A DNA stretch of 64,000 bases from Chrysaora quinquecirrha (lineage: Eukaryota; Cnidaria; Scyphozoa; Semaeostomeae; Pelagiidae). Under the pieces are notes generated by a model. That model was not told the origin of the DNA. It did not search any database and saw only the letters and a list, made by a program, of their open reading frames with translations. How positions within the stretch are numbered: the first letter of the stretch is position 1; each line of letters opens with the position of its first letter. Location: contig JACTAT010000011.1 of assembly GCA_014526335.1 (NCBI GenBank), positions 1,189,741-1,253,740 of the forward strand. Direction: 5' to 3'. The translations under genes and the position numbers were made by a program. Positions 8,914 through 17,863 of this stretch are shown here, piece after piece.

Positions 8914-9876
8914 ATGACTACCTTATTCACAAGCACGGATTCTTATGGGAATGAACTGAAAATCATTCTCAAGCAAAACAAGAAACCACAATTCATGCTG
9001 CAGTATGACAAAAAAGATGGCAGAAAGGTTTGCTTTAAATTTGATAAAGTACAACTGAGAAGATTTCTATCATTCATCCACAAAGCTTGCAGTAAAGAAA
9101 ATGATGTAGGGAGACTTCTGCTTGCTGATCCGATAGAACGAGAGGAATTCGCAAAGCAAGATGAACAGCATCAAAGCATCAAAAAGTATGGCGGTATTAC
9201 AACCATCACCAACACAATATCACAACAGCTGCTGAATGAGTTCCAAATCAACGAAAATCAATACAATGATTTTTCCGAATTTCAAATCAGAAAAAGTGTG
9301 TATGATTCTGGAGATGCAACAGATCATGAGATTGCGCTGACTGTCATGCGTTGGTTGAATGGCCATCCTACAAGAACTCAATTTACTGTGGGTGAACACT
9401 CGATTTGGGAACTGGCAAACACAACATACAGCATCTATGAAGCAATTGAAATGCTTGAGGCTACACCAGCACCGAATAAAGATCAAAGTCAACCATTCGA
9501 TTCTGATCTCTTTGCCAAACTGTTGGCTGGCTTCATGCAGAAAGCAATCATAGCAAGAACAAGAGCTTACTGTACTGGATGCTGTTATGCGATGCAAGAT
9601 ATGAGACATCACAAGTCTGACTGTCTGGCACAAGAACCAGTGAAATTGATCAGCTATCATTTTTCAGTTCTGTTCGATTTAGATCTTTTCAAACAAGAAG
9701 AAACTACAATACACCTTCAAAGCGAAGTCTCTGAGCTGTTAGCTGTTGATTTTGTTACTCAAAGCCTCGAAGCAATGACAGCAAGGGAAATGGTTGATTT
9801 TGAAGCAAAGGTTTTGCAGATTTTGTTAGCAGATATCTGGCAAATGCAGAATGTTTTATTTCAACGACTCGTTTGA
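8914..9876 (+). CDS. Unrecognised 320-residue protein with a CxxC...HxxxC putative zinc site
   Basis: The ATG at 8914 is the first in frame. The N-terminal 60 residues look like a compact beta/alpha domain with strands around KIILKQ and PQFMLQYD. Residues 220-237 contain C220, C223, H233 and C237 (CTGC then HKSDC), spaced like a small zinc-binding knuckle, followed by a helical, hydrophobic C-terminus. The protein sits directly upstream of the packaging ATPase with its own TATA box. Function unknown; a DNA- or protein-binding role is inference from the possible metal site. Confidence 0.6.
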   Translation: MTTLFTSTDSYGNELKIILKQNKKPQFMLQYDKKDGRKVCFKFDKVQLRRFLSFIHKACSKENDVGRLLLADPIEREEFAKQDEQHQSIKKYGGITTITNTISQQLLNEFQINENQYNDFSEFQIRKSVYDSGDATDHEIALTVMRWLNGHPTRTQFTVGEHSIWELANTTYSIYEAIEMLEATPAPNKDQSQPFDSDLFAKLLAGFMQKAIIARTRAYCTGCCYAMQDMRHHKSDCLAQEPVKLISYHFSVLFDLDLFKQEETTIHLQSEVSELLAVDFVTQSLEAMTAREMVDFEAKVLQILLADIWQMQNVLFQRLV

Positions 9877-9893
9877 ACTTGTTTAAAATTAGA

Positions 9894-9899
9894 TATAAA
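9894..9899 (+). promoter_or_regulatory. TATA box before the packaging ATPase gene
   Basis: AGATATAAAAAAGG, 76-81 bp before the ATG at 9975. Confidence 0.45.
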
Positions 9900-9974
9900 A
9901 AAGGTTTGACTTGTCTTAATCCTGTCATTAAGACAAGTTGACTAGTTATTGTAAACCTTATTTCGTTGTTAATA

Positions 9975-10640
9975 ATGAAAACGTATGATTTGAGATTAAA
10001 GTGTCCTTTTTCTCTCATTCTCGCTGGGCCTAGTGGAAGTGGGAAAACCACTTGGGTTGAAAAATTATTAAAAGAGTTTGATCTAGTGACAAATGGTGGA
10101 GAGCGATATCATAAGCTTTTATGGTTTAGTGGCTCAAACCAACCAGAACTATTTCAATGTATACAGAATAGCTTTAATGGAGACAGTAAATTTTTCACTG
10201 AAATCCCAGAGCATCTTTATGAGTGGATAGAGGCGAATGGACAAGGAAGTACAATCATCATAGATGATTTGATGCATGAGATTGCAAATATGAAAGATAT
10301 CGGAAAGCTTTTTACTCGTGGAAGATCTCATTTGAATTGTAACGTAATTACGTTATGGCAGAACATATTTCCAAAGGGAACTGAAATTAGAAACCTTTCA
10401 TTAAATGCGCAGTATGTTGTAGTGTTCAAGAACCGACGTGATAAGAGCCAAATTCAGTTTTTTGCGCAACAAGTCTTGCCAAGAAAGAGCAAAGTGTTTC
10501 TTGATATTTTTGCAAAAGTAACATCCCAGCCGTATGGATATCTACTCTGCGACTTTTCTCAAAGTTCTGATGAAAAACTTGCTTTCCGCTCAAATTTGTT
10601 TACAGATGAAGGTCATCCACTTGTTTATATACCGTTGTAG
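9975..10640 (+). CDS. Genome-packaging ATPase, FtsK/HerA superfamily (A32-like)
   Basis: This would drive DNA into preformed capsids by ATP hydrolysis. From the ATG at 9975 (221 residues), Walker A GPSGSGKT is at 18-25 and Walker B IIIDD at 94-98. An RGRSH segment about 20 residues later, and a hydrophobic strand ending in a polar Q (TLWQ), match the sensor region of Polinton and poxvirus A32-type ATPases. Length fits the family. It is intact and lies between the CxxC protein and a small basic-tailed protein, the normal neighbourhood of this gene in Polintons. Confidence 0.92.
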   Translation: MKTYDLRLKCPFSLILAGPSGSGKTTWVEKLLKEFDLVTNGGERYHKLLWFSGSNQPELFQCIQNSFNGDSKFFTEIPEHLYEWIEANGQGSTIIIDDLMHEIANMKDIGKLFTRGRSHLNCNVITLWQNIFPKGTEIRNLSLNAQYVVVFKNRRDKSQIQFFAQQVLPRKSKVFLDIFAKVTSQPYGYLLCDFSQSSDEKLAFRSNLFTDEGHPLVYIPL

Positions 10641-10648
10641 AAATCAGC

Positions 10649-10654
10649 TATAAA
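10649..10654 (+). promoter_or_regulatory. TATA box before the 139-residue protein gene
   Basis: GCTATAAAT, 37-42 bp before the ATG at 10691. Confidence 0.45.
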
Positions 10655-10690
10655 TTCACTCGACGCTAGAATTTCCCACTCTGTGTAGAT

Positions 10691-11110
10691 ATGGCTGATA
10701 AATATGCAACTATGGTAATGTTAACTTTGGATGAGTATAATGCTTTGATGAACAGGAAAAAAGAAGAAATTGATTCATTTGCCGAGAAGGTTCTAGATAT
10801 TCCAACAGAAACTGGTGTGTCGATAACAAAAGTGAAAGAATTACCTGCATCCGATGTTTTGAAGTTTATCAAAGAAAACAGTGATCGATTTTATTCTGAT
10901 ACGAGAGGAAGACTGGTCATTGATGCACGACCGATACGTGGCAGCAATTTCTCAAAGATACTTTCCTTTCTAGTCAGTGAAGATATTCCTATAAGTAGAG
11001 CGCCAACTGGAGCATTGAAGCTTGTTGAGGAGCTAAGAAATTCTGGTTTCGATCATTTTGGTCAGAGGGAGAAGGAGAGAAAACGTATGCGAAAACGTTA
11101 CACAGTCTGA
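10691..11110 (+). CDS. Small Polinton protein with GSN motif and basic tail
   Basis: 139 residues from the ATG at 10691. Residues 84-91 (GSNFSKIL) followed by a PxGxxxLxxEL segment at 105-115 resemble a small conserved protein I associate with Polinton gene sets, of unknown function. The last 15 residues are strongly basic (EKERKRMRKRY), suggesting nucleic-acid contact. The first 45 residues contain acidic helices. It follows the ATPase by 50 bp with its own TATA box. Confidence 0.6.
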   Translation: MADKYATMVMLTLDEYNALMNRKKEEIDSFAEKVLDIPTETGVSITKVKELPASDVLKFIKENSDRFYSDTRGRLVIDARPIRGSNFSKILSFLVSEDIPISRAPTGALKLVEELRNSGFDHFGQREKERKRMRKRYTV

Positions 11111-11116
11111 ATTGCT

Positions 11117-11122
11117 TATAAA
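11117..11122 (+). promoter_or_regulatory. TATA-like box before the 85-residue basic protein gene
   Basis: CTTATAAATACG, 17-22 bp before the ATG at 11139, which is close for a TATA box; it could instead serve the next gene at 11353. Confidence 0.3.
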
Positions 11123-11138
11123 TACGAACGTCGTAAAG

Positions 11139-11396
11139 ATGAGCGCAGTTCTTGCAAGGTTAGTTGCAGGTTTGTTGACGAAATCATTGGCAAAGTCTAT
11201 TGCAACGAAAGCAGCAGCAGGTTTAGCAACAGGAGCTGTTCATAGCTTGGGAAGCTTTGCGATTGATAGTATTTTACCTTCACAAAAGGGAAAAGGTGGG
11301 AGAAAAAGGAAAAGAAAGCTGAAAAAGAGAAATCGACAAATAAAAACCAAAAATGGCAATGATTCCTGCGTTACTCGCAGGTCTCGTAGGACCTAG
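11139..11396 (+). CDS. Small protein: hydrophobic N-terminus, polybasic tail
   Basis: 85 residues from the ATG at 11139. The first 45 residues are rich in Ala, Leu and Gly and could form amphipathic or membrane-active helices (KSIATKAAAGLATGA). The rest is almost pure Lys/Arg/Gly. This layout recalls adenovirus core protein X or pVI-type membrane-lytic proteins, but similarity is compositional only. It overlaps the next gene by 44 bp in another frame. Confidence 0.5.
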   Translation: MSAVLARLVAGLLTKSLAKSIATKAAAGLATGAVHSLGSFAIDSILPSQKGKGGRKRKRKLKKRNRQIKTKNGNDSCVTRRSRRT

Positions 11397-11598
11397 TTTA
11401 TTGAAAGGATTATTTGGTAGAGGCAAGAAAGTTAACAACAAAAGAGCTGCCAAAAATGCTATAAAAGCCCTTGAAAGACAGGCACAAAAAGCTGCACAAC
11501 AACAAGCGATTGAGGTAATAAAACAGTTGGGGAAAGGGAAAAGACCAGTTAAAAGAAACAACAAGAAAAATAAAGTTGGGAAGCGTAGTAAAAGATGA
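11353..11598 (+). CDS. Second small protein with hydrophobic N-terminus and basic tail
   Basis: 81 residues from the ATG at 11353. It starts with a Leu/Gly-rich segment (PALLAGLVGPSLLKGLFG), then an Ala/Gln helix, then a Lys/Arg tail. The layout repeats that of the preceding 85-residue gene, which it overlaps, so the two may be diverged duplicates or paired virion-core peptides. A virion DNA-condensing or membrane-active role is inference. Confidence 0.5.
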   Translation: MAMIPALLAGLVGPSLLKGLFGRGKKVNNKRAAKNAIKALERQAQKAAQQQAIEVIKQLGKGKRPVKRNNKKNKVGKRSKR

Positions 11599-11659
11599 GT
11601 GAATTGTTTGGGCAACTAGACAAACTTCACTGTAAAACTATTTAACCCGAAAAGGAACA

Positions 11660-13154
11660 GAATTTATGGACAATCGAACTTTTAAAGCTGACCCTAAACT
11701 GCGACCACGATTTTGACCATAATTTGACCCTAAATTGTCCATAAATTGTCCATAAAACGACCCTAATTCGTCCCTAAATTTTCAGGCTACTTTTCTACTG
11801 TATTGAAATCCTGATTGTCCCTAAATTGTCCCTAAACTATCCCTAAATTTAGGGCCATTGTATGTTGCCTATTGTTCAAGAAATGTCACAAGAGATTTCG
11901 AGTAATTATTACCATTTATGTACCAGTTGTCATTCATAATAACTTCACAATGATAGTACTTTTATACGTGAACAATAACACTGTCCTGCTGAATAAGCTA
12001 AAAAATTCTAAGTCTCACATACATCAAAACTATTACTTCGGTTGAGTCTAAAATAACTTATATCAATCTTCACAAATCATCAAAAATCATGTAGTGTCAA
12101 CAGAATAAATTTGATACTGTTTAACTGTCTTTTCTCTGCACAGATTTTGATCAACCACCAGCAGCCTTTTCTCTCTTCATCCTTTCCAAATCAGCATTCA
12201 ACATCGCAATAGGTGTGTCGTGTCGAAAATGACAATGTTTTCTTCCCTTCGTTCAGGTGATGGCCCTTCATTTACAAATCAAGTGAATCTAAAAAAAGAT
12301 GTAAAATAATGAACATTGATACTGTAGCTCACGTTATGCCTTCTACTTTTCGAAAGCATTCATTTAAGAAGTATTTACTAAAATCGGGAAAATGCTCTGC
12401 TTTTGGTAATTTTGATGAAAGGGGTACCAACAACGCTCATATTTTTTTCAATTTCCTTCAACTCTGGAATGCTTTCCTGTAATGACTTCTCCTTAGTTAA
12501 ATATAAACGATTTTAGATATGCTCTAGATGCAAGCAAAAGTAAAAATGTTGTTATTCGTTTTAAAGATGATAAAGTTCGAAACTGAAAATCAAGTTGACC
12601 AAGTTCGACATTAAGATTTCAAAAACGAAATATTGAATTGCCTGCATGGAAGGCCGGGAATTCTAACTTGAAGTTTTTTAGGAATGGAATAAAGAATGTT
12701 ACTTACTGGTTTCTTATTACGGAATTTCAACAGAACGTTTTTCACCAAAGGATCTTTCTCTTTTCTGTTCATCTCTGTTCTCTGCATCTCTGCATCTTCG
12801 TTCTTCTGCCTTCTCAAATTATTTACTTAGATGTTGACGGTTTGAAAATTTAACTTTGCGCGCTTTTATCAATTGAATTATACGAAATTCAAATATTAGG
12901 GACAATTTAGGGACAAATTTCCAAAAGAGATAGTAAAATTAATTTAGGGTCAGAAAAATTCGTGATAATTTAGGGACAATTTAGGGACAAGAGTAATTTG
13001 GAATTAGGGACGATTTAGGGATGAGATATAGAGTTGACACTAAAGCATTAATAAAATAATTTATCCACAAAGTTTAGGGTTAAATAAGGGACAATTTAGT
13101 GTTAAAATAGGGACAATTGTGATTTAGGGTCATTTGCCCTAAAATTTATGGACG
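11660..13154. mobile_element. Putative nested non-autonomous element with inverted TTAGGGAC-type arrays
   Basis: The left edge (11690-11850) holds repeated GTCCCTAAAT and GACCCTAAA words. The right edge (12896-13150) holds the inverse, AATTTAGGGAC and TTAGGGTCA. The middle is AT-rich with no convincing ORF. Inverted subterminal repeat arrays are typical of non-autonomous DNA transposons. Both borders also contain AATTTATGGAC in the same orientation, which could be a target duplication or just another repeat copy, so exact ends are not resolved. No TATA box or gene of the host element lies inside. Confidence 0.5.
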
Positions 13155-14240
13155 ATGGGTTTTGCAGTGTCGAGGTTATCCAGACTCGTTTGCAGAATGG
13201 ATTGGAGAAGAGCAGTTGGTTGCAGTTTAGTACCAGCGCATATTCAAAACAAACCTTTTGATGTAATTTTAACTCCTGACTTCAAACCAACTGGAAATGA
13301 TGAGCTAGACAGGCGGACATTTTCAAAGCTGTTGAGCGATTTCAGAGTTGATTTACCAAATGAAATAGTGCTGAATCCAAACAAGAAATGGCAAGTTGGA
13401 GTTCTGGATGTATTTCTTCCAATCATAAGGAAGCCAGTACAGCCTGATTATTGGTTTAGATACACAACTATAAAGAAACAGAGCGACACACTAGATGGAT
13501 TGGAGGCATTAATATTTCAAGAAAAGCATTACTTGGATTTGAACAATCAACATTCAGGATTTGATGTGTTCAATGAGTTTATACGTGCATTTAATGTTCA
13601 AGCAGAAACAACATTTGACCTGAGTGCAATCAGAAGACCAACACACTTGATCTGGAGCAACAACAGTGACAACAATGTTCAGCTTGAAGTTGCAAGCTAT
13701 TTGCCAGAGGGTGATGTTATTTGTGTGCAATTTTCAAGAGATTTATACAGAATTCTAGGAATAACTGCAAATTTCAAAACATATCAGTTCAACATTGAAC
13801 TTCAAGCTGGTTTTATAGCTAATGATGATACATCTAGAATGATTACCATACGCCACGATCCAAAATCAGAGGTTAAAGATCTCACAGGTATGAAATTTGT
13901 GAGCACTAGTGAAATCTCATTGACAGTAGCATCATCTGATGCAAAATCAGTTCCTCCATTGATTGATATTGAATGCGATCTGGTTAGAAGTAACTTTGTT
14001 GGTGGTGTTTCAGATGGTAGAAGGACACTACGAACAGCTGTTAACAATACAAACAGCAGAGAATTAGACACTCATGCATTTGAGCCAAAGCACATAAACT
14101 ATGTTCCTGTAGAAAAACTACAATTTAGTTCTGTACATGTTGTTTTACTTGATCATGTTACGAAATTACCAATAAATTTTGATTCAAAAGATGTAGTTGG
14201 TAGAACATTTTTGAATATCAGACTAAAACCTTGTTATTGA
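13155..14240 (+). CDS. Minor capsid-type protein (Polinton virion protein)
   Basis: 361 residues from the ATG at 13155, which directly follows the nested repeat block; M15 at 13197 is an alternative start. The segment ending in KKWQVGVLDVFLP (W79) and a later RDLYRILGI (195-203) follow the plan of a group of Polinton/adintovirus virion proteins, and the gene at 14817 shows the same two landmarks. The remainder is beta-rich. I infer a minor-capsid, penton or vertex component; the exact role is not established from sequence alone. The frame is open. No TATA box is visible in the adjoining repeat DNA. Confidence 0.6.
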   Translation: MGFAVSRLSRLVCRMDWRRAVGCSLVPAHIQNKPFDVILTPDFKPTGNDELDRRTFSKLLSDFRVDLPNEIVLNPNKKWQVGVLDVFLPIIRKPVQPDYWFRYTTIKKQSDTLDGLEALIFQEKHYLDLNNQHSGFDVFNEFIRAFNVQAETTFDLSAIRRPTHLIWSNNSDNNVQLEVASYLPEGDVICVQFSRDLYRILGITANFKTYQFNIELQAGFIANDDTSRMITIRHDPKSEVKDLTGMKFVSTSEISLTVASSDAKSVPPLIDIECDLVRSNFVGGVSDGRRTLRTAVNNTNSRELDTHAFEPKHINYVPVEKLQFSSVHVVLLDHVTKLPINFDSKDVVGRTFLNIRLKPCY

Positions 14241-14324
14241 AAAGTTGCTTCTTTTTGAGAAAAATTCTTGTAAGCTGTCCAGAAACTAATGGGAGAAAAA
14301 GCTATTTATATTTTAACGCAGCAG

Positions 14325-14418
14325 TATAAAAATCGCTTAAATTCATTCAGTGAGATCTTAATGAAAAGATTATCCAGTCAGGACAAAGTATTTACTTCAT
14401 TACAAACTTGTATATAAA
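14325..14418 (+). promoter_or_regulatory. Two TATA-like boxes before the virion gene cluster
   Basis: TATAAA occurs at 14325-14330 and 14413-14418; the second is about 30 bp before the ATG at 14447. The following genes to 18330 overlap or abut, so one promoter here may serve several. Confidence 0.4.
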
Positions 14419-14446
14419 TTTGTTCAAAGTTGGCTATTATGCAGCC

Positions 14447-14836
14447 ATGTCTTTTCTCTCAGTGAATGAATCCTTTCTCAACATTAGCAAGTTTAACAGT
14501 CATGTCGAACTTGAGCATCAGCTGTCATCAGAGTTGACCAAAGTTAGCGTCATAGAATATTGTATAAATACAGCAGATAATAATGAGGAGACACTATTGT
14601 TCATATCCTCAGACTTGGTAGAAGGTGATAGACTGCTCGAGATACCAATTTTATGCACAGGTGTTACAAACCAAGTCGGTAGGATTATACATACAAGGCA
14701 GTGCAGATTAAGATCATCTGCAGTCAAATCAATGAGAATAAATCTGATTGATGCACAGACTAAACAGCAAATTAGCAACGTGGCTCCAAACTCGTTCATA
14801 CTATTAAAGTTTGAAAATGGAAGTAGCAGAAAATGA
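14447..14836 (+). CDS. Small beta-rich virion-type protein
   Basis: 129 residues from the ATG at 14447, the first in frame. Alternating hydrophobic residues suggest a beta-rich domain. The C-terminal MRINLIDAQTKQQISN followed by a hydrophobic strand resembles the closing strand pair seen at the C-terminus of the next protein (around EILDETGKSIE). It overlaps the 14817 gene by 20 bp. Function not recognised; a structural role is inferred from its position. Confidence 0.55.
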   Translation: MSFLSVNESFLNISKFNSHVELEHQLSSELTKVSVIEYCINTADNNEETLLFISSDLVEGDRLLEIPILCTGVTNQVGRIIHTRQCRLRSSAVKSMRINLIDAQTKQQISNVAPNSFILLKFENGSSRK

Positions 14837-15934
14837 GTTTTACATGCAGATTGAGCTTGACAAGAAAAATAAAATCGACAATGTCTGGCATGTAAGGAAA
14901 CAACCATCTCTGCTTCTTAAAGGACAATGGGAAGCAGCACTCGTGAATCTATTTTTCGAACACATACCAGCTGATGACCAGAATGATGATAGGAAATTTT
15001 CATATGAAGATCTGATCATTGATGCAAATAATGGAGTGCTAAGATTTTTTTGTCAGCTCCCGACACTCGAGTTTGAAGATGAAACAACAAATAGAGCATT
15101 TGCTTCGTCAAATTATGGCAATACAAATGACAGAGTTCGATTCAACGAATTCGATATTGCAACTCACAATGCCAGATATAACAGAGAAGGGATGTATTAC
15201 GAAGACAACGAAGTTTTCAATGACTATTTTACAAAAAATCCGAATGCACGGCTGAGTCGAAAAGAAATTGTTAATCTATTGACTAAAGATATAAATGAGT
15301 GGTATGAAATCATAAGGAAATGGCTGGGAGATAAATATCCTAGTCTGCCGTGGATTACTTCACCATTATTTTCAAACTACCCAAATTTACTCTGGATGGA
15401 GGAAAATACAAATTAACGATTCCATTTTATGTTGGAATGATAGAGATGAATCCAAACCTGGCGAAAATGCTCGGTTTTGTGCCTGCAGATCATCAAAGTG
15501 TAAATAGAATGTGGACTAATGTGTACACTCGACAAGTGAAAAAGATATCTTCACCAATAATTGGAGGATTTGAATACAAGAGTAAATACTACAACTTTAC
15601 GAAAAAGACATTCCTAATCTCAGATCCTTCCGACGAGTTTGAAACAGAATATTACCCTCCTCCAGAACATCTTCCATATGGAACAAACATATTCGTGTAT
15701 TGTAATTTGTTAGATTTTAGAATGCTGAACAGTACAAAAACACCGCTTTTCCGAATGTGTGCTTTGAGGAACAAAAAGGGTATAAATTGGATTCAGTTCG
15801 AGAATCTACATTATTTTCCACTGCTGTTCAATCAGATTGGAGATTTCTCATTTGAAATTCTCGACGAGACTGGTAAATCAATCGAGTTGGAGAAAAACCC
15901 GCAATTGTTGGTCCATTTTCGCAAAGTGATATAA
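14817..15934 (+). pseudogene. Minor capsid-type protein, split by one frameshift
   Basis: The first frame starts at ATG 14817 and runs to a stop ending at 15416. The second frame is open from just after a stop at 15341 and ends at 15934. The two overlap by about 70 bp and together give a protein of roughly the size of the 13155 product. Both landmarks of that protein are present: a GQWEAAL segment (W38) in the first frame and PNLAKMLGF in the second. The C-terminal strand pair (ILDETGKSIELEKNPQLL) is typical of this group. The break may be a mutation, an assembly error or a programmed shift; sequence alone cannot decide. Confidence 0.6.
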
Positions 15935-15935
15935 G

Positions 15936-16526
15936 ATGGGGAAATTCCCAACAACCTTTGCAGTACAGTACATGCCTGCTGGAGAATCAAAAGGTAAAAC
16001 GGTGAAAAAATCTCAAAAAGGCGATGGTAGATTTGATCTTTATCCTGATTTGAGTCATCCTCCACCTATAAATCCTATGGGCTTTCCTTGGAATGTAAGT
16101 ACGTATGGAGAAGGCTTTCTTTCTAACATTGGTTCGAAATTAGCAAAGACAGTTGCCAACTCTGCAAAAAAGCATACAAAAGCATTAGCAGCAAAGGCTG
16201 TTCAACAGGTCAAGAGATCGGGAACAAAGTTAGCAAAGAGAGCTGTAAAAACTGGTGTGAGAAAAGCAAAGAAAATAACCAAAACGCAGGTTGAGAATTT
16301 GACAAAGAAGCTGCTTAACAAACCAGGAACCAAGGCATTGGTGAAAAAGGAATCTGCTGCATTGGTAAAACAGATGCTGGGTGTTCCCGCTACTCCTACT
16401 AAAACGTCTATAAAAGAAACAGCGGATCAATCAGGCATTTCAACGTCTGCCTTTAAAGATACGGACAGGACGCTGGATGTAATAAAGGAGCTGGAAAGAC
16501 AGTTGTATTCTGGACGGAATTTCTAA
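15936..16526 (+). CDS. Lys/Ala-rich basic virion protein
   Basis: 196 residues from the ATG at 15936, one base after the previous stop. A short N-terminal region with Pro- and Gly-rich turns is followed by GEGFLSNIGSKLAKTVANS, a possible amphipathic helix. About 90 residues of Lys/Ala-rich sequence resembling histone H1-like tails come next, then a mixed C-terminal domain. The plan recalls adenovirus pVI/pVII-type internal proteins, directly upstream of the capsid gene as expected. DNA condensation or membrane disruption is inference. Confidence 0.6.
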   Translation: MGKFPTTFAVQYMPAGESKGKTVKKSQKGDGRFDLYPDLSHPPPINPMGFPWNVSTYGEGFLSNIGSKLAKTVANSAKKHTKALAAKAVQQVKRSGTKLAKRAVKTGVRKAKKITKTQVENLTKKLLNKPGTKALVKKESAALVKQMLGVPATPTKTSIKETADQSGISTSAFKDTDRTLDVIKELERQLYSGRNF

Positions 16527-17863
16527 TGATGCTGCAGTTGGGGACAAAGTGTGCAGAAGGTTTTAACCTGTTTGCACCTCCACTGCTTGAAGGATCTATC
16601 ATAGAAAGAGTTGATGTTGATTACAACAGTCGTGCTGGAGTACCGAATAATTCGAAACAAACAATTGACATTGAAGTTCCAGAGCTAACACCTGAATTTG
16701 TCTATGATCTGTTGAATACCGAAGTTCATTTAACAATCCAAGCCGCTCAGCTTGATGGCACTCCGCTTGCTGCAGCTGATAAAACGTCTGCAAAGAAATT
16801 TGGTATAATTAACAATTTTGGTCATGCAATATTCAAGCAGATTGATGTCAGAGCTGGAGACACGTTGTTAACCCAATCAAATGGGTTGTATCCCTACTTG
16901 TCAATGTTCAAACAATTGATTTTGAATGATGACATTGACTTGGATGGAAGATTGAAGTTTGAAGGTTACATACCAGATACAGCTACGTCTGAAGCAATGC
17001 AGGCTGTCTTTCCCAATCCTGCGTCTGCTACAGCAAACAAGGGTTTGGTGATACGATCGGCATTATTTGATGGTGGGAAGTTGGTTAGAGTGATTATAAG
17101 ACCGTTTGTAGGTCTCTGTCAGCAAAGACGATTTTTGCTACCAGGTGTGCGAATGTTATGGCAATTCATCCCAAACAGTGATGCCTTCATATTTATGAGA
17201 GATCCAGCAGCAGAAGATTATGCATCTCTACTAATCAAATCAATAAAGCTGAGAATGCGAAAGCTAAAAGCATCAACAACCATCATGGATGCAATTGAAA
17301 GAACCATTCACAAGCAACCAGCTTTGTATCCCATTCCACGATCTGAAATCACAACATTTTCTATTGACAACGGAATTCTAGATTGGAGAAGGGACAATCT
17401 GTTCAATGGAATAGTTCCAAAACGACTTGTCTTTGCTGCAGTTGAAAACAGTGCTTTGAATGGCAACTTTGGAAAAAACCCATTCTTTTTTAAACATCTG
17501 AACATCAAATCAGTCGAAGTGTTGGTTGATAGTCTGCAATTTTTCCCAAAAATAAACACAGATTTTACTACAAAAGACATTGCAGAAGCATTCATACACT
17601 TGGATAAAGCTTTGGATGGAAGACAAACATTGTTGAATGGTACAAATTGGGCGTCTGGCTACACCGTTTGGATAATAGACCTGACAACTAGTGGTAATTG
17701 TAAAGACGAACAATTTGCCTTGCCTCGAAGTGGAAATCTTGAACTCAAGCTTACATTTGGACGTGCAACAGCAGATGGACCTCACAACCTGATAGTATTT
17801 GGTGACTTCAATGGAACAATTGAGATTGACTCTTCAAGAAACGTTGAAAAGAATTTTACATGA
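16526..17863 (+). CDS. MCP: Major capsid protein, double jelly-roll type
   Basis: 445 residues; the ATG at 16526 shares its A with the preceding TAA stop. The N-terminal ECxxxxLFxPPxxxxSI-like pattern, the LFNGIVPKRL segment (292-301) and NFGKNPFFFKH (313-323) are hallmarks of the Polinton/adintovirus major capsid protein family (annotated F54H12.2-like in animals). These proteins form hexon-like trimers with two jelly rolls. Length matches the family and there are no stops. Its stop overlaps the protease start (ATGA), so it sits in a compact late-gene block. Confidence 0.92.
   Translation: MMLQLGTKCAEGFNLFAPPLLEGSIIERVDVDYNSRAGVPNNSKQTIDIEVPELTPEFVYDLLNTEVHLTIQAAQLDGTPLAAADKTSAKKFGIINNFGHAIFKQIDVRAGDTLLTQSNGLYPYLSMFKQLILNDDIDLDGRLKFEGYIPDTATSEAMQAVFPNPASATANKGLVIRSALFDGGKLVRVIIRPFVGLCQQRRFLLPGVRMLWQFIPNSDAFIFMRDPAAEDYASLLIKSIKLRMRKLKASTTIMDAIERTIHKQPALYPIPRSEITTFSIDNGILDWRRDNLFNGIVPKRLVFAAVENSALNGNFGKNPFFFKHLNIKSVEVLVDSLQFFPKINTDFTTKDIAEAFIHLDKALDGRQTLLNGTNWASGYTVWIIDLTTSGNCKDEQFALPRSGNLELKLTFGRATADGPHNLIVFGDFNGTIEIDSSRNVEKNFT

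Noticed and set aside
9220..9660. 146-codon minus-strand frame
   Set aside because: It is the antisense shadow of the intact CxxC protein gene and has no motif.
11280..11615. 111-codon minus-strand hydrophobic frame
   Set aside because: Antisense to two lysine-rich genes; Lys codons read backwards give Phe and Leu, mimicking a membrane protein.
11690..11850. Interstitial telomere
   Set aside because: Words are spaced irregularly and mirrored at 12.9-13.15 kb, which fits subterminal repeats of an element better than a telomere tract.
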